A model generated the notes under the pieces. That model searched no databases. It was not told the origin of the DNA and was given only the letters and a program-made list of their open reading frames with translations. The position numbers were made by a program, and so were the translations under genes. DNA of 64,000 nt, taken from Vibrio splendidus 12E03 (GTDB taxonomy: Bacteria > Pseudomonadota > Gammaproteobacteria > Enterobacterales > Vibrionaceae). Positions 25,537 to 35,016 of the stretch are shown here, piece by piece (the first letter of the stretch is position 1; the number at the start of each line of letters is the position of its first letter). The DNA lies in contig NZ_AJZD02000174.1 of the NCBI RefSeq assembly GCF_000272105.2, positions 62,001-126,000 on the forward strand. The letters are read 5' to 3'.

Positions 25537-25561
25537 TGAGCCAGCGATAAAGGCTGGCTCA
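25537..25561 (+). other. Hairpin after the ATPase gene
   Basis: TGAGCCAGC gataaag GCTGGCTCA is a perfect 9-bp stem in the gap before hsdM. It has no T-run; it may end or stabilise the ATPase transcript. Confidence 0.5.
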
Positions 25562-25751
25562 CCTTCTCCTCCAAAATACCATTCCTTTCCCCCTTCTAAC
25601 CCCTTACTCCAAACAACCTCTCACTGCTACTTATAACTCTCTGTCCCAAAAAGTTTTCACGCTGTGATTATGCAAGGCGATAAAAGACAAAAACCTAGAT
25701 TTTGGGTAAGATATTGGCAATTAACATCATAACCAAACCCATAGGCACATA

Positions 25752-27296
25752 ATGGTTCAACAACACCAACAAGAACTTCAAAAACAGCTCTGGAACATCG
25801 CCAACACACTACGTGGCAATATGTCGGCAGACGACTTCCGTGACTACATTCTGGGGCTTATCTTCTACAAGTATCTCTCAGACAAGCTAAACCGCTACGG
25901 TGATGAGCTACTTGCAGAAGATGGCATTACCTTTGTTGGTGCTGCTGATGATAAAGAGCTGCTCAATGACCTTCGTGAAGAGTGTGTCGAGAACCTTGGC
26001 TACTTTATTGCGCCTAAACAGCTTTTCTCAAGCCTAGCGGAGCGAGGCAAGAAACAAGAGTTCATTATCGATGAGCTTGAACGCACTCTCGCTGACATTG
26101 AACAATCCACCACAGCGGCGGATTCTGCTGACGACTTCAACGGTTTGTTTGAAGAGTTAGACCTTAACTCAAGCAAGTTAGGTAAAAACCCAGACGCACG
26201 AAACAAGCTAATCAGTCAGGTTTTGGTTCACCTCGATAACATCGATTTTCACCTAGAAAATACCGAGATTGATTTGCTGGGTGATGCTTATGAATACCTT
26301 ATCGGTCAATTTGCCTCTGGTGCGGGTAAAAAGGCAGGAGAGTTCTACACCCCGCAACAGGTCAGCAAGATCCTCGCTAAGCTTGTTAGCCTAGATGGGA
26401 ATGTGAAATCGGTATATGACCCTACTTGTGGTTCAGGCTCATTACTACTGCGTGTTGCTCGTGAAGTAGGTAGCCACAACCTTGAGTTTTGTGGTCAGGA
26501 GCAAAACCCAAGCACTTATAACCTAGCTCGTATGAACATGCTGATGCACGGTGTGCGTTACGATAAGTTTGATATAAAAAACGATGACACCCTAGAGCAC
26601 CCAATGCACCTAGAGCAACGTTTTGATGCGGTAGTAGCGAACCCTCCGTTTTCTGCCAAATGGAGTGCTAACGAACTGCACCTAAACAGTGAGCGCTTCG
26701 CCGATTACGGCAAGCTTGCTCCTAAATCGAAAGCTGATTTCGCTTTTGTGCTTCACATGATCCACCAATTGAATGAAACGGGCACACTAGCGGTGGTTGT
26801 CCCTCACGGCATCTTATTCCGTGGTGCGGCAGAAGGACATATCCGTAAGCACCTTATAGAGAAAAAGAACTACCTAGATGCTGTGATTGGCTTACCTGCG
26901 GGTATCTTCTTCGGTACAGGAATTCCAACTTGTATATTGGTATTCAAAAAAAACCGTAAAAACGATGACAACGTGCTGTTTATCGATGCATCTAACCACT
27001 TCGAAAAAGGCAAAGCGCAAAACTTTATGCGCAATGAAGACGTTGAGCGCATTGTTGAAGCCTACAGCAATCGTGAATCTATCGATAAGTTTGCTCATGT
27101 TGCCAAGTTGTCTGAGATTGAAGAGAACGACTACAACCTTAATATCCCTCGATATGTGGATACCTTTGAAGAGGAAGATCCGGTTGATCTAGATGCTGTG
27201 GCGTCTGACCTTGCCGAGCTAGAAACGAAGATGCACTCAGTGGATGCAGATATTGCTGACTTTTGCTCCCAGCTCAACATTAAAGCACCGTTCTAA
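25752..27296 (+). CDS. hsdM: Type I DNA methyltransferase HsdM (system B)
   Basis: This N6-adenine methyltransferase has 514 residues. It starts with the helical HsdM N-domain (LWNIANTLRGNMSADDFRDYILGLIFYKYLSDKL). KKAGEFYTPQQV is near 193-204, the SAM motif DPTCGSGSLL at 223-232, and catalytic NPPF at 297-300. The C-terminal NLNIPRYVDTFEEEDPVDL is shared with system A. It is the first gene of the rightward hsdM-hsdS-hsdR operon; hsdS starts 12 bases after its stop. Confidence 0.96.
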   Translation: MVQQHQQELQKQLWNIANTLRGNMSADDFRDYILGLIFYKYLSDKLNRYGDELLAEDGITFVGAADDKELLNDLREECVENLGYFIAPKQLFSSLAERGKKQEFIIDELERTLADIEQSTTAADSADDFNGLFEELDLNSSKLGKNPDARNKLISQVLVHLDNIDFHLENTEIDLLGDAYEYLIGQFASGAGKKAGEFYTPQQVSKILAKLVSLDGNVKSVYDPTCGSGSLLLRVAREVGSHNLEFCGQEQNPSTYNLARMNMLMHGVRYDKFDIKNDDTLEHPMHLEQRFDAVVANPPFSAKWSANELHLNSERFADYGKLAPKSKADFAFVLHMIHQLNETGTLAVVVPHGILFRGAAEGHIRKHLIEKKNYLDAVIGLPAGIFFGTGIPTCILVFKKNRKNDDNVLFIDASNHFEKGKAQNFMRNEDVERIVEAYSNRESIDKFAHVAKLSEIEENDYNLNIPRYVDTFEEEDPVDLDAVASDLAELETKMHSVDADIADFCSQLNIKAPF

Positions 27297-27308
27297 GGTA
27301 GGTATGTT

Positions 27309-28565
27309 ATGACAGAACAGATGAATGTTCCGACGTTAAGGTTCGGTGAGTTCGACGGAGAATGGATAAATAATATTTTTAATGATATATCCTCCATTAC
27401 TCGATTAGCTGGATATGAATATTCAACTTACTGGGAAGAAGACCCTAACCAAGAAATTATAGCTTTACGAGGTTATAACGTAGGCTCTAACAAGCTGGTT
27501 TTAAGAGACCTTAGTTATATCTCAGACAAACTATCAAAGCAGCTTAATCGTTCAAGACTTTCTAAAGGTGACATTGTTTACCCTTGTGTTGGGACTATCG
27601 GTAACTCAGTTGTTATTGAAGAGGATGACAAATATCACATACAACAGAACATAGCCAAAATTACGTGTGACAATAATACATCCCCGTATTTTGTTAGTCA
27701 GTTCTTGTCTAGTTTTTGGGGGATGAGAGAAGTATATAGATTTAATGCAACTTCAAGCCAACCAAATGTACTTGTTGGTAGTTTACGAAATTTCAAAATA
27801 TCACTCCCTCAACTGTTAGAACAACAAAAAATCGTCTCGTTCTTGTCAAAGGTCGATGAGAAGATTTCACTACTCACAGAGAAAAAAGACAAGCTCATCG
27901 AGTGCAAAAAAGGTGTGATGCAGCAGTTGTTTAACGGTAAGTGGGAAGAGCAAGATGGTCAGCTAAACTTTATCCCACCGACACTACGCTTTAAAGCGGA
28001 TGAAGGTAGTGACTTTCCTGATTGGAAGAAAAGTACATTGGGAGACATCGGTAAAGTTAAAATGTGCAAACGCATCATGGCAAACCAAACATCAGAGAAT
28101 GGGGACATCCCATTTTTCAAAATAGGCACGTTTGGTAGAGAGCCAGATGCATTCATATCGCAAGAGCTATATGACGAATATCGTCACAAATTCTCATTTC
28201 CAAATGTTGGTGATATTTTGATGTCGGCATCTGGTACTCTCGGTAGAACGGTTGTTTATGATGGTAGCCCTGCATACTTTCAGGACTCCAATATTGTCTG
28301 GATAGAGAATGACGGCAGCTATACAACTAACGAGTTCCTTTTTTACGTATATCAGATAGTTAAGTATCAGTCTGAAGGTGGAACGATACAAAGGCTTTAT
28401 AACAACATCATTATGAGTGCTGTGTTCGACAACCCATCACTTAAAGAACAGAAAAAGATCGTGAAGTTTTTATCCGCAATCGACCAGAAGATCGACCTTG
28501 CCAATTTAGAGCTTGAGAAAGCTAAAGAGTGGAAGAAGGGATTATTACAGCAAATGTTCGTGTAG
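27309..28565 (+). CDS. hsdS: Type I specificity subunit HsdS (system B)
   Basis: This 418-residue specificity subunit has two target-recognition domains. Each ends in the typical LPQLLEQQKIVSFL and NPSLKEQKKIVKFL segment and a helical spacer (KKGVMQQLFNGKWEEQDG in the middle; KKGLLQQMFV at the C-terminus). The recognition domains differ from those of systems A and C, so a different target is expected. AT-richer DNA in the first TRD than in the flanking hsdM suggests exchange of that segment. Confidence 0.94.
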   Translation: MTEQMNVPTLRFGEFDGEWINNIFNDISSITRLAGYEYSTYWEEDPNQEIIALRGYNVGSNKLVLRDLSYISDKLSKQLNRSRLSKGDIVYPCVGTIGNSVVIEEDDKYHIQQNIAKITCDNNTSPYFVSQFLSSFWGMREVYRFNATSSQPNVLVGSLRNFKISLPQLLEQQKIVSFLSKVDEKISLLTEKKDKLIECKKGVMQQLFNGKWEEQDGQLNFIPPTLRFKADEGSDFPDWKKSTLGDIGKVKMCKRIMANQTSENGDIPFFKIGTFGREPDAFISQELYDEYRHKFSFPNVGDILMSASGTLGRTVVYDGSPAYFQDSNIVWIENDGSYTTNEFLFYVYQIVKYQSEGGTIQRLYNNIIMSAVFDNPSLKEQKKIVKFLSAIDQKIDLANLELEKAKEWKKGLLQQMFV

Positions 28566-28601
28566 TTAGAGTCGTCAGTTGGATTTATAAAAAGAAGAAT
28601 T

Positions 28602-31541
28602 ATGAGCACACAATCAGAAGCACAACTTGAAAAAGAGCTAATCGATCAGCTTGTCGCAACCGATTTCAAACCTGTCGATATTGGTAATGCAGAGGCACTA
28701 AAAGCGAACCTCAAAGCTCAGCTTGAGAAAGCCAATGGCGTAACGCTAACCGAGCGTGAATTTGAAAGTGTGCTCATCAAGCTAGAAAAGGGCAATATCT
28801 TCGACAAATCCAAACGCTTGAAAGGCAGGGTTGATGTCACTCGTGAAGACGGCAAAACTGATTATCTGACTTTATTGTTTGATGATGCCAGCAAGAACCA
28901 CTTCCAAGTCACCAACCAAATCACCATTCAAGGGACGTACGAAAATCGCTACGACGTTACCATCTTAGTGAATGGCTTACCTCTGATTCAAATTGAACTA
29001 AAACGTCGAGGCATTGAACTAGCGGAAGCATTCAATCAGATTAAGCGTTACGACAAACATACCTATGGTGCGCAAGGTGGGCTGTTCAACTATGTACAGT
29101 TGTTTGTTATATCGAACGGCGTAAACACCAAATATTTCTCTAATAATCGTGATCTTTCGTTTAAGCAGACTTTCCACTGGACGGATGTTGAAAACAACAA
29201 GATTAACTCGCTGCCTCAGTTTGCGGATTCTTTCTTAAATCAACCGCACCTGACTAAGATGTTGAGCCGCTACATCGTACAGAACGAATCAGGTAAGTTT
29301 TTGATGGTGCTGCGCCCCTACCAATTCTATGCGGTAGAAGCGATCGTTAATCAGGTTAAGACCAACAATAATCACGGTTACATTTGGCACACCACTGGCA
29401 GTGGCAAGACGCTGACCAGCTTCAAAACCGCTCAGATCCTCTCTACGCTTGAAGATGTGGATAGAGTGGTATTCGTGGTCGACCGTAAAGATCTCGATTA
29501 CCAAACCGCAAAAGAGTTTGATGCGTTTTTAAGAGGCAGTGTCGACAGCACAGGTGACACTAAAAGCCTTCTGAATCAGTTCCTTGGTTCACGACCTGTA
29601 CCGAAGAAAGCGCTAAACACGAAAGATAGTAGTGCCAACGATGGTGAAGAACTGCCACAAGTCGCAGAGTATGCGCCTATCTACAGTAATAAAGTTAATC
29701 GGATCAACAAGCTAACCATCACCACGATTCAAAAACTTAATAACCTGATCACCAAACCTCGCTTTAAAGGACAGGTTGAGCACTTACGCCAAGAGCGTGT
29801 GGTCTTCATCTTTGATGAATGCCACCGCAGCCAATTTGGCGAAACGCACCAAAACATCGTCGACTTCTTCGAAAAAGCACAGCTATTTGGTTTTACGGGG
29901 ACACCTATCTTTGCCGACAATGCGACCGCTAAAAAAGTCGAAGGTAAAGGCAAAGGCACACAGAAGCGAACTACAAAAGATCTGTTTGGTGAACGCCTTC
30001 ATAGCTATGTGATTGTTGATGCCATCAAAGATGACAACGTGCTTCCATTTGCTATTGAGTATTACGGCAAGCTAAAACATAAAAATGACAGCATGGATGT
30101 CGACGTAAGCAGTATCGATGTCGCCGAGTTCTTTAGCTCTCCAAAGCGCATTAAACAAGTGTGTGAGCACATCATCGGTATCCACGGTCATAAGACCAAA
30201 CGCAAGTTTAACGCCATGCTGTGTGTGGCAAGTGTGCCTGATCTCATCACCTACTACGACACATTCAAAGCCCTTAAAGAAGAGGGCAAACATAAGCTCA
30301 ATATCGGCACCATCTTTAGCTACGGTGTAAATGAGGAAGAAGAGTTCGAAGGTGAGGTCAATGTCAAAGGCTTAGCGGAAGCCAACGCCAAAGTTCATAG
30401 CCGAGACAAGCTAGATGCTTACATCGAAGACTATAACCGACAGTTTGGTACGAGCTACTCAACCCAAGATACCGACAGTTTCTACAACTACTACAAGGAT
30501 CTATCGAATCGCACGAAGAACGGTGAAGTGGATATCTTGCTAGTGGTGAATATGTTCCTTACAGGTTTTGATGCCCCCGGCTTAAACACCATCTATGTCG
30601 ATAAAAACCTTAAATATCATGGTTTGGTGCAAGCTTTCTCCCGCACCAACCGCTTAAATGGCACAGTGAAGTCGCATGGTAATGTTATGTGTTACCGCAA
30701 CCTTAAGCCACAAGCGGACGAAGCATTTACCCTGTTCTCAAATAAACAGCCAATCGAGTTTATTGAAGTTCCAGACCTTAACGGCTTGACCGAGGACTTT
30801 GCTAAAGCACTTGAAGCGTTGAAAGCAATTGCTCCTGACGTGCAAAGTGTCGATGACTTGCCTGACGAAGACATGCAAGCAGGCTTTATTAAGCAGTTCC
30901 GCATCTTGATGCGGTTAAAGAACCAACTTGAGACATATAGCGATTTCGACATTGAAACGCTTGGTATGTCTGAGCAAGAATTCGTTGACTACGCCTCTAA
31001 ATACAGCGATTTAGCCCGTGAACTCAAGAAAGGGCCTACTGATAAAGAATCTATCTTAGCGGACATCGATTTTGAGCTAGAGCTACTTCAGAGGGATGAA
31101 GTTAACGTTGGCTACATTCGTCACCTCTTAATGACAATGTTCGAAGAGTCTTGTGATGAAGCCAGAGAGAAGAAGCGCCAAGTTATCGCTAACTTACTGG
31201 CGACTGAACCTACTTTGTATAGCAAACGTTCTCTCATTGAAGATTTTATTGAGAAGAGTATGCAAGGCTTAGTGCAAGGTGCTGAGTTTGATGAGTACAT
31301 CGAAGAGCGGAAGCAAAAAGAGCTAAGCCAGATAGCAGAAGAAGAGAAGTTGGACACCGATAAGTTCAGCGAAATGGTGACAAACATCGAGAACGGTATG
31401 AATGTAGACAGCTTGAAGTCAGATGATATCGCCCAGCTAACAACTGAGAAGATGACCTTCAGAACACGCCGCACGATCCTTCCTCGTATTGCTGAGAAGC
31501 TCAAAGGTTTTGCTGAAACTTTTATCGTCGGTTTCCATTAA
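28602..31541 (+). CDS. hsdR: Type I restriction enzyme HsdR (system B)
   Basis: This 979-residue nuclease and translocase has the PD-(D/E)XK core YDVTILVNGLPLIQIELKR in the N-terminal quarter. Walker A is WHTTGSGKTLTSF, motif II FIFDECHRSQFG, and the C-terminal helicase domain has LVVNMFLTGFDAP and QAFSRTNRLN (motif VI). It starts 36 bases after hsdS and completes the rightward operon. A strong hairpin follows. The operon carries no embedded extra genes, unlike systems A and C. Confidence 0.96.
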   Translation: MSTQSEAQLEKELIDQLVATDFKPVDIGNAEALKANLKAQLEKANGVTLTEREFESVLIKLEKGNIFDKSKRLKGRVDVTREDGKTDYLTLLFDDASKNHFQVTNQITIQGTYENRYDVTILVNGLPLIQIELKRRGIELAEAFNQIKRYDKHTYGAQGGLFNYVQLFVISNGVNTKYFSNNRDLSFKQTFHWTDVENNKINSLPQFADSFLNQPHLTKMLSRYIVQNESGKFLMVLRPYQFYAVEAIVNQVKTNNNHGYIWHTTGSGKTLTSFKTAQILSTLEDVDRVVFVVDRKDLDYQTAKEFDAFLRGSVDSTGDTKSLLNQFLGSRPVPKKALNTKDSSANDGEELPQVAEYAPIYSNKVNRINKLTITTIQKLNNLITKPRFKGQVEHLRQERVVFIFDECHRSQFGETHQNIVDFFEKAQLFGFTGTPIFADNATAKKVEGKGKGTQKRTTKDLFGERLHSYVIVDAIKDDNVLPFAIEYYGKLKHKNDSMDVDVSSIDVAEFFSSPKRIKQVCEHIIGIHGHKTKRKFNAMLCVASVPDLITYYDTFKALKEEGKHKLNIGTIFSYGVNEEEEFEGEVNVKGLAEANAKVHSRDKLDAYIEDYNRQFGTSYSTQDTDSFYNYYKDLSNRTKNGEVDILLVVNMFLTGFDAPGLNTIYVDKNLKYHGLVQAFSRTNRLNGTVKSHGNVMCYRNLKPQADEAFTLFSNKQPIEFIEVPDLNGLTEDFAKALEALKAIAPDVQSVDDLPDEDMQAGFIKQFRILMRLKNQLETYSDFDIETLGMSEQEFVDYASKYSDLARELKKGPTDKESILADIDFELELLQRDEVNVGYIRHLLMTMFEESCDEAREKKRQVIANLLATEPTLYSKRSLIEDFIEKSMQGLVQGAEFDEYIEERKQKELSQIAEEEKLDTDKFSEMVTNIENGMNVDSLKSDDIAQLTTEKMTFRTRRTILPRIAEKLKGFAETFIVGFH

Positions 31542-31565
31542 CAAAGCAAGCTTGTCGAGAAAGAG

Positions 31566-31598
31566 AATAGTCTGAGGGAGTAACTCCCTCAGACTATT
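31566..31598. terminator. Bidirectional terminator between hsdR and a small gene
   Basis: AATAGTCTGAGGGAG taa CTCCCTCAGACTATT is a perfect 15-bp stem. It separates hsdR from the convergent small gene. Confidence 0.8.
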
Positions 31599-31613
31599 GT
31601 ATCAACTAACCTA

Positions 31614-31949
31614 TTAAGCTCTATAAGGAGGGATTGCTAACATAACTTTCTTAGCTATTATCTCGACAATTTCATCAGCCTGTTTCTTCTTACTTGCCAT
31701 AATAGAATCCCAATTTGAGGAATTGAGAGGCTCACTAACCTCCCCTTCTATCACGTCTTCCAACGCCATCGCATCTTTACAGTGCTCTGTGAGTTTGACA
31801 ATCCATTGGTATCGGCCTGAGTTTTTTTTGATATCTTGATTAGTTAAGAACTCAGCTTCGATACACAAATTGATAACTAAATCGTCTATTGTTGTTTGTC
31901 GGCATTCTTCCAGCTTTACAGCCAGTGCTATTGGAGAATTATGATTCAT
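31614..31949 (-). CDS. Small protein of unknown function
   Basis: This 111-residue protein starts MNHNSPIALAVKLEECRQTT and is mostly helical, with an acidic middle (ALEDVIEGEVSEPLNSSNWDSI) and a basic KKKQADEIVEIIAKKV helix near the end. I recognise no family. It is convergent with hsdR and divergent from the HUH-type gene, so it might belong to the mobilisation module rather than the RM system. Confidence 0.55.
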   Translation of the reverse strand: MNHNSPIALAVKLEECRQTTIDDLVINLCIEAEFLTNQDIKKNSGRYQWIVKLTEHCKDAMALEDVIEGEVSEPLNSSNWDSIMASKKKQADEIVEIIAKKVMLAIPPYRA

Positions 31950-31989
31950 AGTTTTTCTTCAAGTGTAATAACATAAATGATCAACTACA

Positions 31990-32110
31990 AATGAAGGGTA
32001 GTTAAGAAGGGAAGCCCCTTCTTACCAGTGGACAACGAAGGAACGAAGTGGGTTGTCCTATCTGGAACCAACCATCTGGTATAAAGGTTAAGTGCTGGTT
32101 GTTTGAAATC
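31990..32110. other. Cluster of inverted repeats upstream of the HUH gene
   Basis: AAGAAGGG (32004-32011) pairs with CCCTTCTT (32016-32023), and GGACAAC (32030-32036) with GTTGTCC (32052-32058). ACCAG and CTGG repeats surround the second stem. The cluster lies about 90 bases before the HUH-type gene, where an origin of transfer or replication would be expected. Confidence 0.45.
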
Positions 32111-32149
32111 ACTGAATTTAGTTTTTAAGCTTATAGAAAACATATCAAT

Positions 32150-32983
32150 ATGCTTAAAAACTGGACTGTAACGACACAACCCGTGCGCCTCGCTAGCGAC
32201 GGTGTGTTAATCAGAGAGCGTTATTATTTAAACCCGAAACACGTGAACCACAAACACACTGAAGCACTCATTTCCCTTTTCGGCTGCACCGAGACTTCAA
32301 ACCGAATTGCAATTTCTGGTGAGCAATTTCGACTTAACCAACAACTCTACAACCGTCGTGGAGGACGGCCTCTAGCGACCTATTCGATGGAATATTGCCT
32401 CACACTACCAAAAGGCTACCGACCTACTAAAACTCAGTGGCAGTCCATTGTAAAAGAGTGCGCATTGGCTTTAGCCAAACTTTGTCGACTCAACAAATCT
32501 GAATTTGCCCAATACAGACAACAAATTCGAGCAGTATTGCATCAGCAGGAGCAACAAGGAAACAAAGGTAGTGGCGACCATGTGCATTTAATGATTGGTA
32601 AAGTTGTCGGTAATCGTGTCCTCACTGAGCTACAACAGAAAAAAGCTACAAAAGTCATTAAACAAGTATTCAACAGTGCAGTGCTGGAACATGTCGGCAT
32701 AGACTACCGGAGCTATGAGCCAATTGAAAAAGAAAAAGGACGCAGACTATCAACTTGGCAATACCAACACGAAAAAGCCACTGAGGCCCTCGAAATTGAG
32801 AAACTCATCAAGCAAATGCAAACACAGTTTGAAAAGTGGTTAAACGCAAAAGAAGAGAGAAATGAGCGACAAATTCGACGCCAACAAAACAGGCTATTAA
32901 AAAGCTATGAACAATTGAAGCAGCGCTCACTCAGTGCGTCGCAGTTGGAAAGGATTAACATCGTTAAGAGTCAGATTAAATGA
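32150..32983 (+). CDS. Candidate HUH-type relaxase or replication protein
   Basis: This 277-residue protein has the strand-helix pattern of HUH nucleases: YSMEYCLTLPKGYRPTKTQWQ (about 78-98) and then GSGDHVHLMIGKVV with H144 and H146 as the possible metal ligands. Candidate nucleophiles are Y186 and Y189 in GIDYRSYEP, or the N-terminal ERYYLNP pair. The C-terminal 70 residues are a charged helix. It would nick a single-strand origin for mobilisation or rolling-circle replication. The family name is not certain. Confidence 0.55.
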   Translation: MLKNWTVTTQPVRLASDGVLIRERYYLNPKHVNHKHTEALISLFGCTETSNRIAISGEQFRLNQQLYNRRGGRPLATYSMEYCLTLPKGYRPTKTQWQSIVKECALALAKLCRLNKSEFAQYRQQIRAVLHQQEQQGNKGSGDHVHLMIGKVVGNRVLTELQQKKATKVIKQVFNSAVLEHVGIDYRSYEPIEKEKGRRLSTWQYQHEKATEALEIEKLIKQMQTQFEKWLNAKEERNERQIRRQQNRLLKSYEQLKQRSLSASQLERINIVKSQIK

Positions 32984-33174
32984 TCCGCTCAGTATAGATA
33001 TCGATTCAACTCCCAAATGAGGAACTGAACTGGCATCCATATTTTTGAATATGCGCTTGGGTATTGATACTAACTTTATATGGTACTAAGATGCGGTACT
33101 AAAGGGTAATTCTCAAAAAACACAAACACCCTAACCTATTGAAGTCACTGTTTTTTAAGGGACTTGAAGGCGAC
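32984..33174. other. Right end of element 2, no gene
   Basis: The stretch holds GATTCAACTCCC near 33003 (similar to the ssrA arm and to the end of element 1 at 21239), and GGTACTA-type boxes at 33066, 33082 and 33095. The layout parallels the right end of element 1. Confidence 0.55.
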
Positions 33175-33192
33175 TCCCGCCAGCTCCACCAA
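33173..33192 (+). other. att site 3 (junction of elements 2 and 3)
   Basis: ACTCCCGCCAGCTCCACCAA is identical to the ssrA 3' end over these 20 bases. Confidence 0.9.
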
Positions 33193-33203
33193 TTCATAGA
33201 GAA

Positions 33204-33228
33204 AGACGTCCTAGGGCGTCTTTTTTTA
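33204..33228 (+). terminator. Terminator just after att 3
   Basis: AGACGTCC ta GGGCGTCT (one G-T pair) is followed by TTTTTT. It is the third case of a terminator placed directly after a copy of the ssrA 3' end. Confidence 0.75.
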
Positions 33229-33300
33229 TACCCAAAGAAAAGTAAATCAATAACTTAGCGTGCACACTAGTCCTATCTCGTTCTGGACAGCTCATTTTTT

Positions 33301-33352
33301 TAGCAGTACGCTTAGCAGTACCGATTCGATAATGCTAACTTTGGTACTGCTA
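33301..33352 (+). promoter_or_regulatory. TAGCAGTA arm-type boxes, left end of element 3
   Basis: TAGCAGTAC (33301), TAGCAGTACC (33313) and the inverted GGTACTGCTA (33343-33352), which runs into the integrase start codon. The 12-bp spaced pair recurs at 58467 and 58479. Confidence 0.65.
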
Positions 33353-34593
33353 TGGCGAGAACAACGAAACCTCTAACCAATACGGAAATTAAACAAGCGA
33401 AGCCAAAAGATAAGGTTTATGACCTGCGAGATGGTCAAGGGCTTGTCCTCCGTATAAAGCCTAATTCATCAAAACTATGGCTATTTGATTACTATCGACC
33501 ATACACCAAAAAGCGCACCACCCTTAGCTTTGGTAGCTACCCTGAAGTCTCTCTAGCTGAAGCTCGTGAACTTAGGGCACAATCACGGAAGCTACTATCG
33601 GATAATATCGATCCAAAAGAACACCGAGAACAAATCGCTTTAGAGCAACAAGGCCACCGTAGTGCAACACTCGAAGTTGTCGCTAAAGATTGGTTCGAAA
33701 TAAAAAGAAAAAAAGTAACACCAAACTATGCCGATGATATTTGGAGCTCTCTTAAGCTTCATATCTTCCCCACTCTTGGACCGTATCCAGTATCAGAGCT
33801 ACGCCCTCAGCATGCTATCGATACAATGAAGCCTCTAGCCCACAAAGGTAACTTAGAGACCATCAAGCGGCTTTCTCAACGTCTCAATGAGATTATGACC
33901 TTTGCATTGAATACAGGGCTGGTGGATGCAAACCGCCTAACCGGTATAAAGGCGGCATTTGAAACACCGAAGAAAAAACACATGCCGACAATAACACCGA
34001 AAGAGTTACCTGGTTTAATGCTCGCCATTAACAAAGCCAATATAAAACTCACGACTCGATGTCTTATTGAATGGCAACTTCACACTATGTCGCGCCCAAA
34101 TGAAGCTGCTGGAGCTAAGTGGGATGAAATTGATTTTGATAATAAATGTTGGGTGGTACCTGTCGAGCGTATGAAAATGCGCAAAGAACACGTGATACCG
34201 CTCACAGAGCAAACCTTGGGATTATTGGATGTAATGAAACCAATCAGTGGTCATCGAGAGTTTATCTTTCCTTCAGACAGAAACCCAAAGACTCATATCA
34301 ACCCTCAAACAGCGAATATGGCATTGAAGCGTATGAACTACAAAGGGAAGCTAGTTGCCCATGGACTCAGAGCTTTAGCAAGTACGACGCTCAATGAACA
34401 AGGGTTTGATTCAGATGTTATCGAGGCTGCACTCTCTCATATTGATTCAAATGAAGTGCGTAAAGCGTACAACAGAGCTGACTACTTAGACCGACGTAAA
34501 AAGCTCATGGCTTGGTGGAGCAAGCACATCTCGAAAGCATCTCAGGGTGACCTTTCAGTTACAGGTACTCGTACACTTCGCGCTGTCGGGTAA
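33352..34593 (+). CDS. int: P4-type tyrosine integrase of element 3
   Basis: This 413-residue integrase has the DUF4102 N-terminal domain of P4-like integrases (LTNTEIKQAKPKDKVYDLRD, LWLFDYYRP, TTLSFGSYPEVSLAEAR). The catalytic part shows R in MSRPNEAAGAKW, the box HGLRALASTTLNE, H in LSHIDSNEV and the nucleophile Y in VRKAYNRADY. It differs clearly from the integrases of elements 1 and 2 yet uses the same ssrA site. A leftward alpA gene and its terminator follow. Confidence 0.95.
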   Translation: MARTTKPLTNTEIKQAKPKDKVYDLRDGQGLVLRIKPNSSKLWLFDYYRPYTKKRTTLSFGSYPEVSLAEARELRAQSRKLLSDNIDPKEHREQIALEQQGHRSATLEVVAKDWFEIKRKKVTPNYADDIWSSLKLHIFPTLGPYPVSELRPQHAIDTMKPLAHKGNLETIKRLSQRLNEIMTFALNTGLVDANRLTGIKAAFETPKKKHMPTITPKELPGLMLAINKANIKLTTRCLIEWQLHTMSRPNEAAGAKWDEIDFDNKCWVVPVERMKMRKEHVIPLTEQTLGLLDVMKPISGHREFIFPSDRNPKTHINPQTANMALKRMNYKGKLVAHGLRALASTTLNEQGFDSDVIEAALSHIDSNEVRKAYNRADYLDRRKKLMAWWSKHISKASQGDLSVTGTRTLRAVG

Positions 34594-34600
34594 AAAATAA

Positions 34601-34629
34601 AAAAAGAGCTAACCACCAAGGTTAGCTCA
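34601..34629. terminator. Terminator between integrase 3 and alpA
   Basis: GAGCTAACC accaa GGTTAGCTC has a 9-bp stem with an A-run on the left, so it ends the leftward alpA transcript. Confidence 0.78.
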
Positions 34630-34634
34630 AATAT

Positions 34635-34838
34635 TCACACTTCACGTCGGCTTTCTTGAACTCGCTGATCAATCCATTGCTGAACTTCACTTTCTACCCA
34701 TGCTACACAGCGATAGCCCAGTGATATTTGTGCAGGAAATCTATCCTCACTCACAAATTTATAGACACTCGCTCTCGAAAGCCCAGTCATGGCTATGACC
34801 TCTTTTAACCTGATTAGTCGTGTTGATTGCTCTTGCAT
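34635..34838 (-). CDS. alpA: AlpA family excisionase-like regulator (first copy)
   Basis: AlpA proteins are small MerR/Xis-type DNA-binding proteins that activate or assist integrases of P4-like elements. The start at 34838 gives 67 residues with a good GGTGA ribosome site; an upstream in-frame start adds 16 unlikely residues. The motif RLIRLKEVIAMTGLSRASVYKFV is the helix-turn-helix, followed by RFPAQISLGYRCVAWVESEVQQWI. A close paralogue lies at 53826. Divergent from dGTPase. Confidence 0.88.
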   Translation of the reverse strand: MQEQSTRLIRLKEVIAMTGLSRASVYKFVSEDRFPAQISLGYRCVAWVESEVQQWIDQRVQESRREV

Positions 34839-35016
34839 ATATTCACCTTCATGGCAGTTAATGTCACTGGGTAATATATGTTCCAAAATAGTTTAGGTCG
34901 CATCGTCTTATTATTAAACTCAAAGTAAAAGTCTAGTCACATTATTGACACCAGCCTATGGATATAGGTGCACATGAGTTTTAATTTAGTCTCAATAACT
35001 TATATGAGACCTAACA

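Larger units (their letters stand above)
21448..33191. mobile_element. Integrative element 2 (type I RM, HUH relaxase candidate)
   Basis: It is bounded by att copies at 21431 and 33173. Box pairs are at the left end (TGTACTA 21520, GGTACTA 21533) and the right end (GGTACTA 33082, 33095), each 13 bp apart, plus GATACTA at 33066. Cargo is integrase 2, a second recombinase, a RepA-like ATPase, hsdMSR, a small leftward gene and an HUH-type protein. The ATPase and HUH protein suggest an integrative mobilizable element. Confidence 0.85.
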
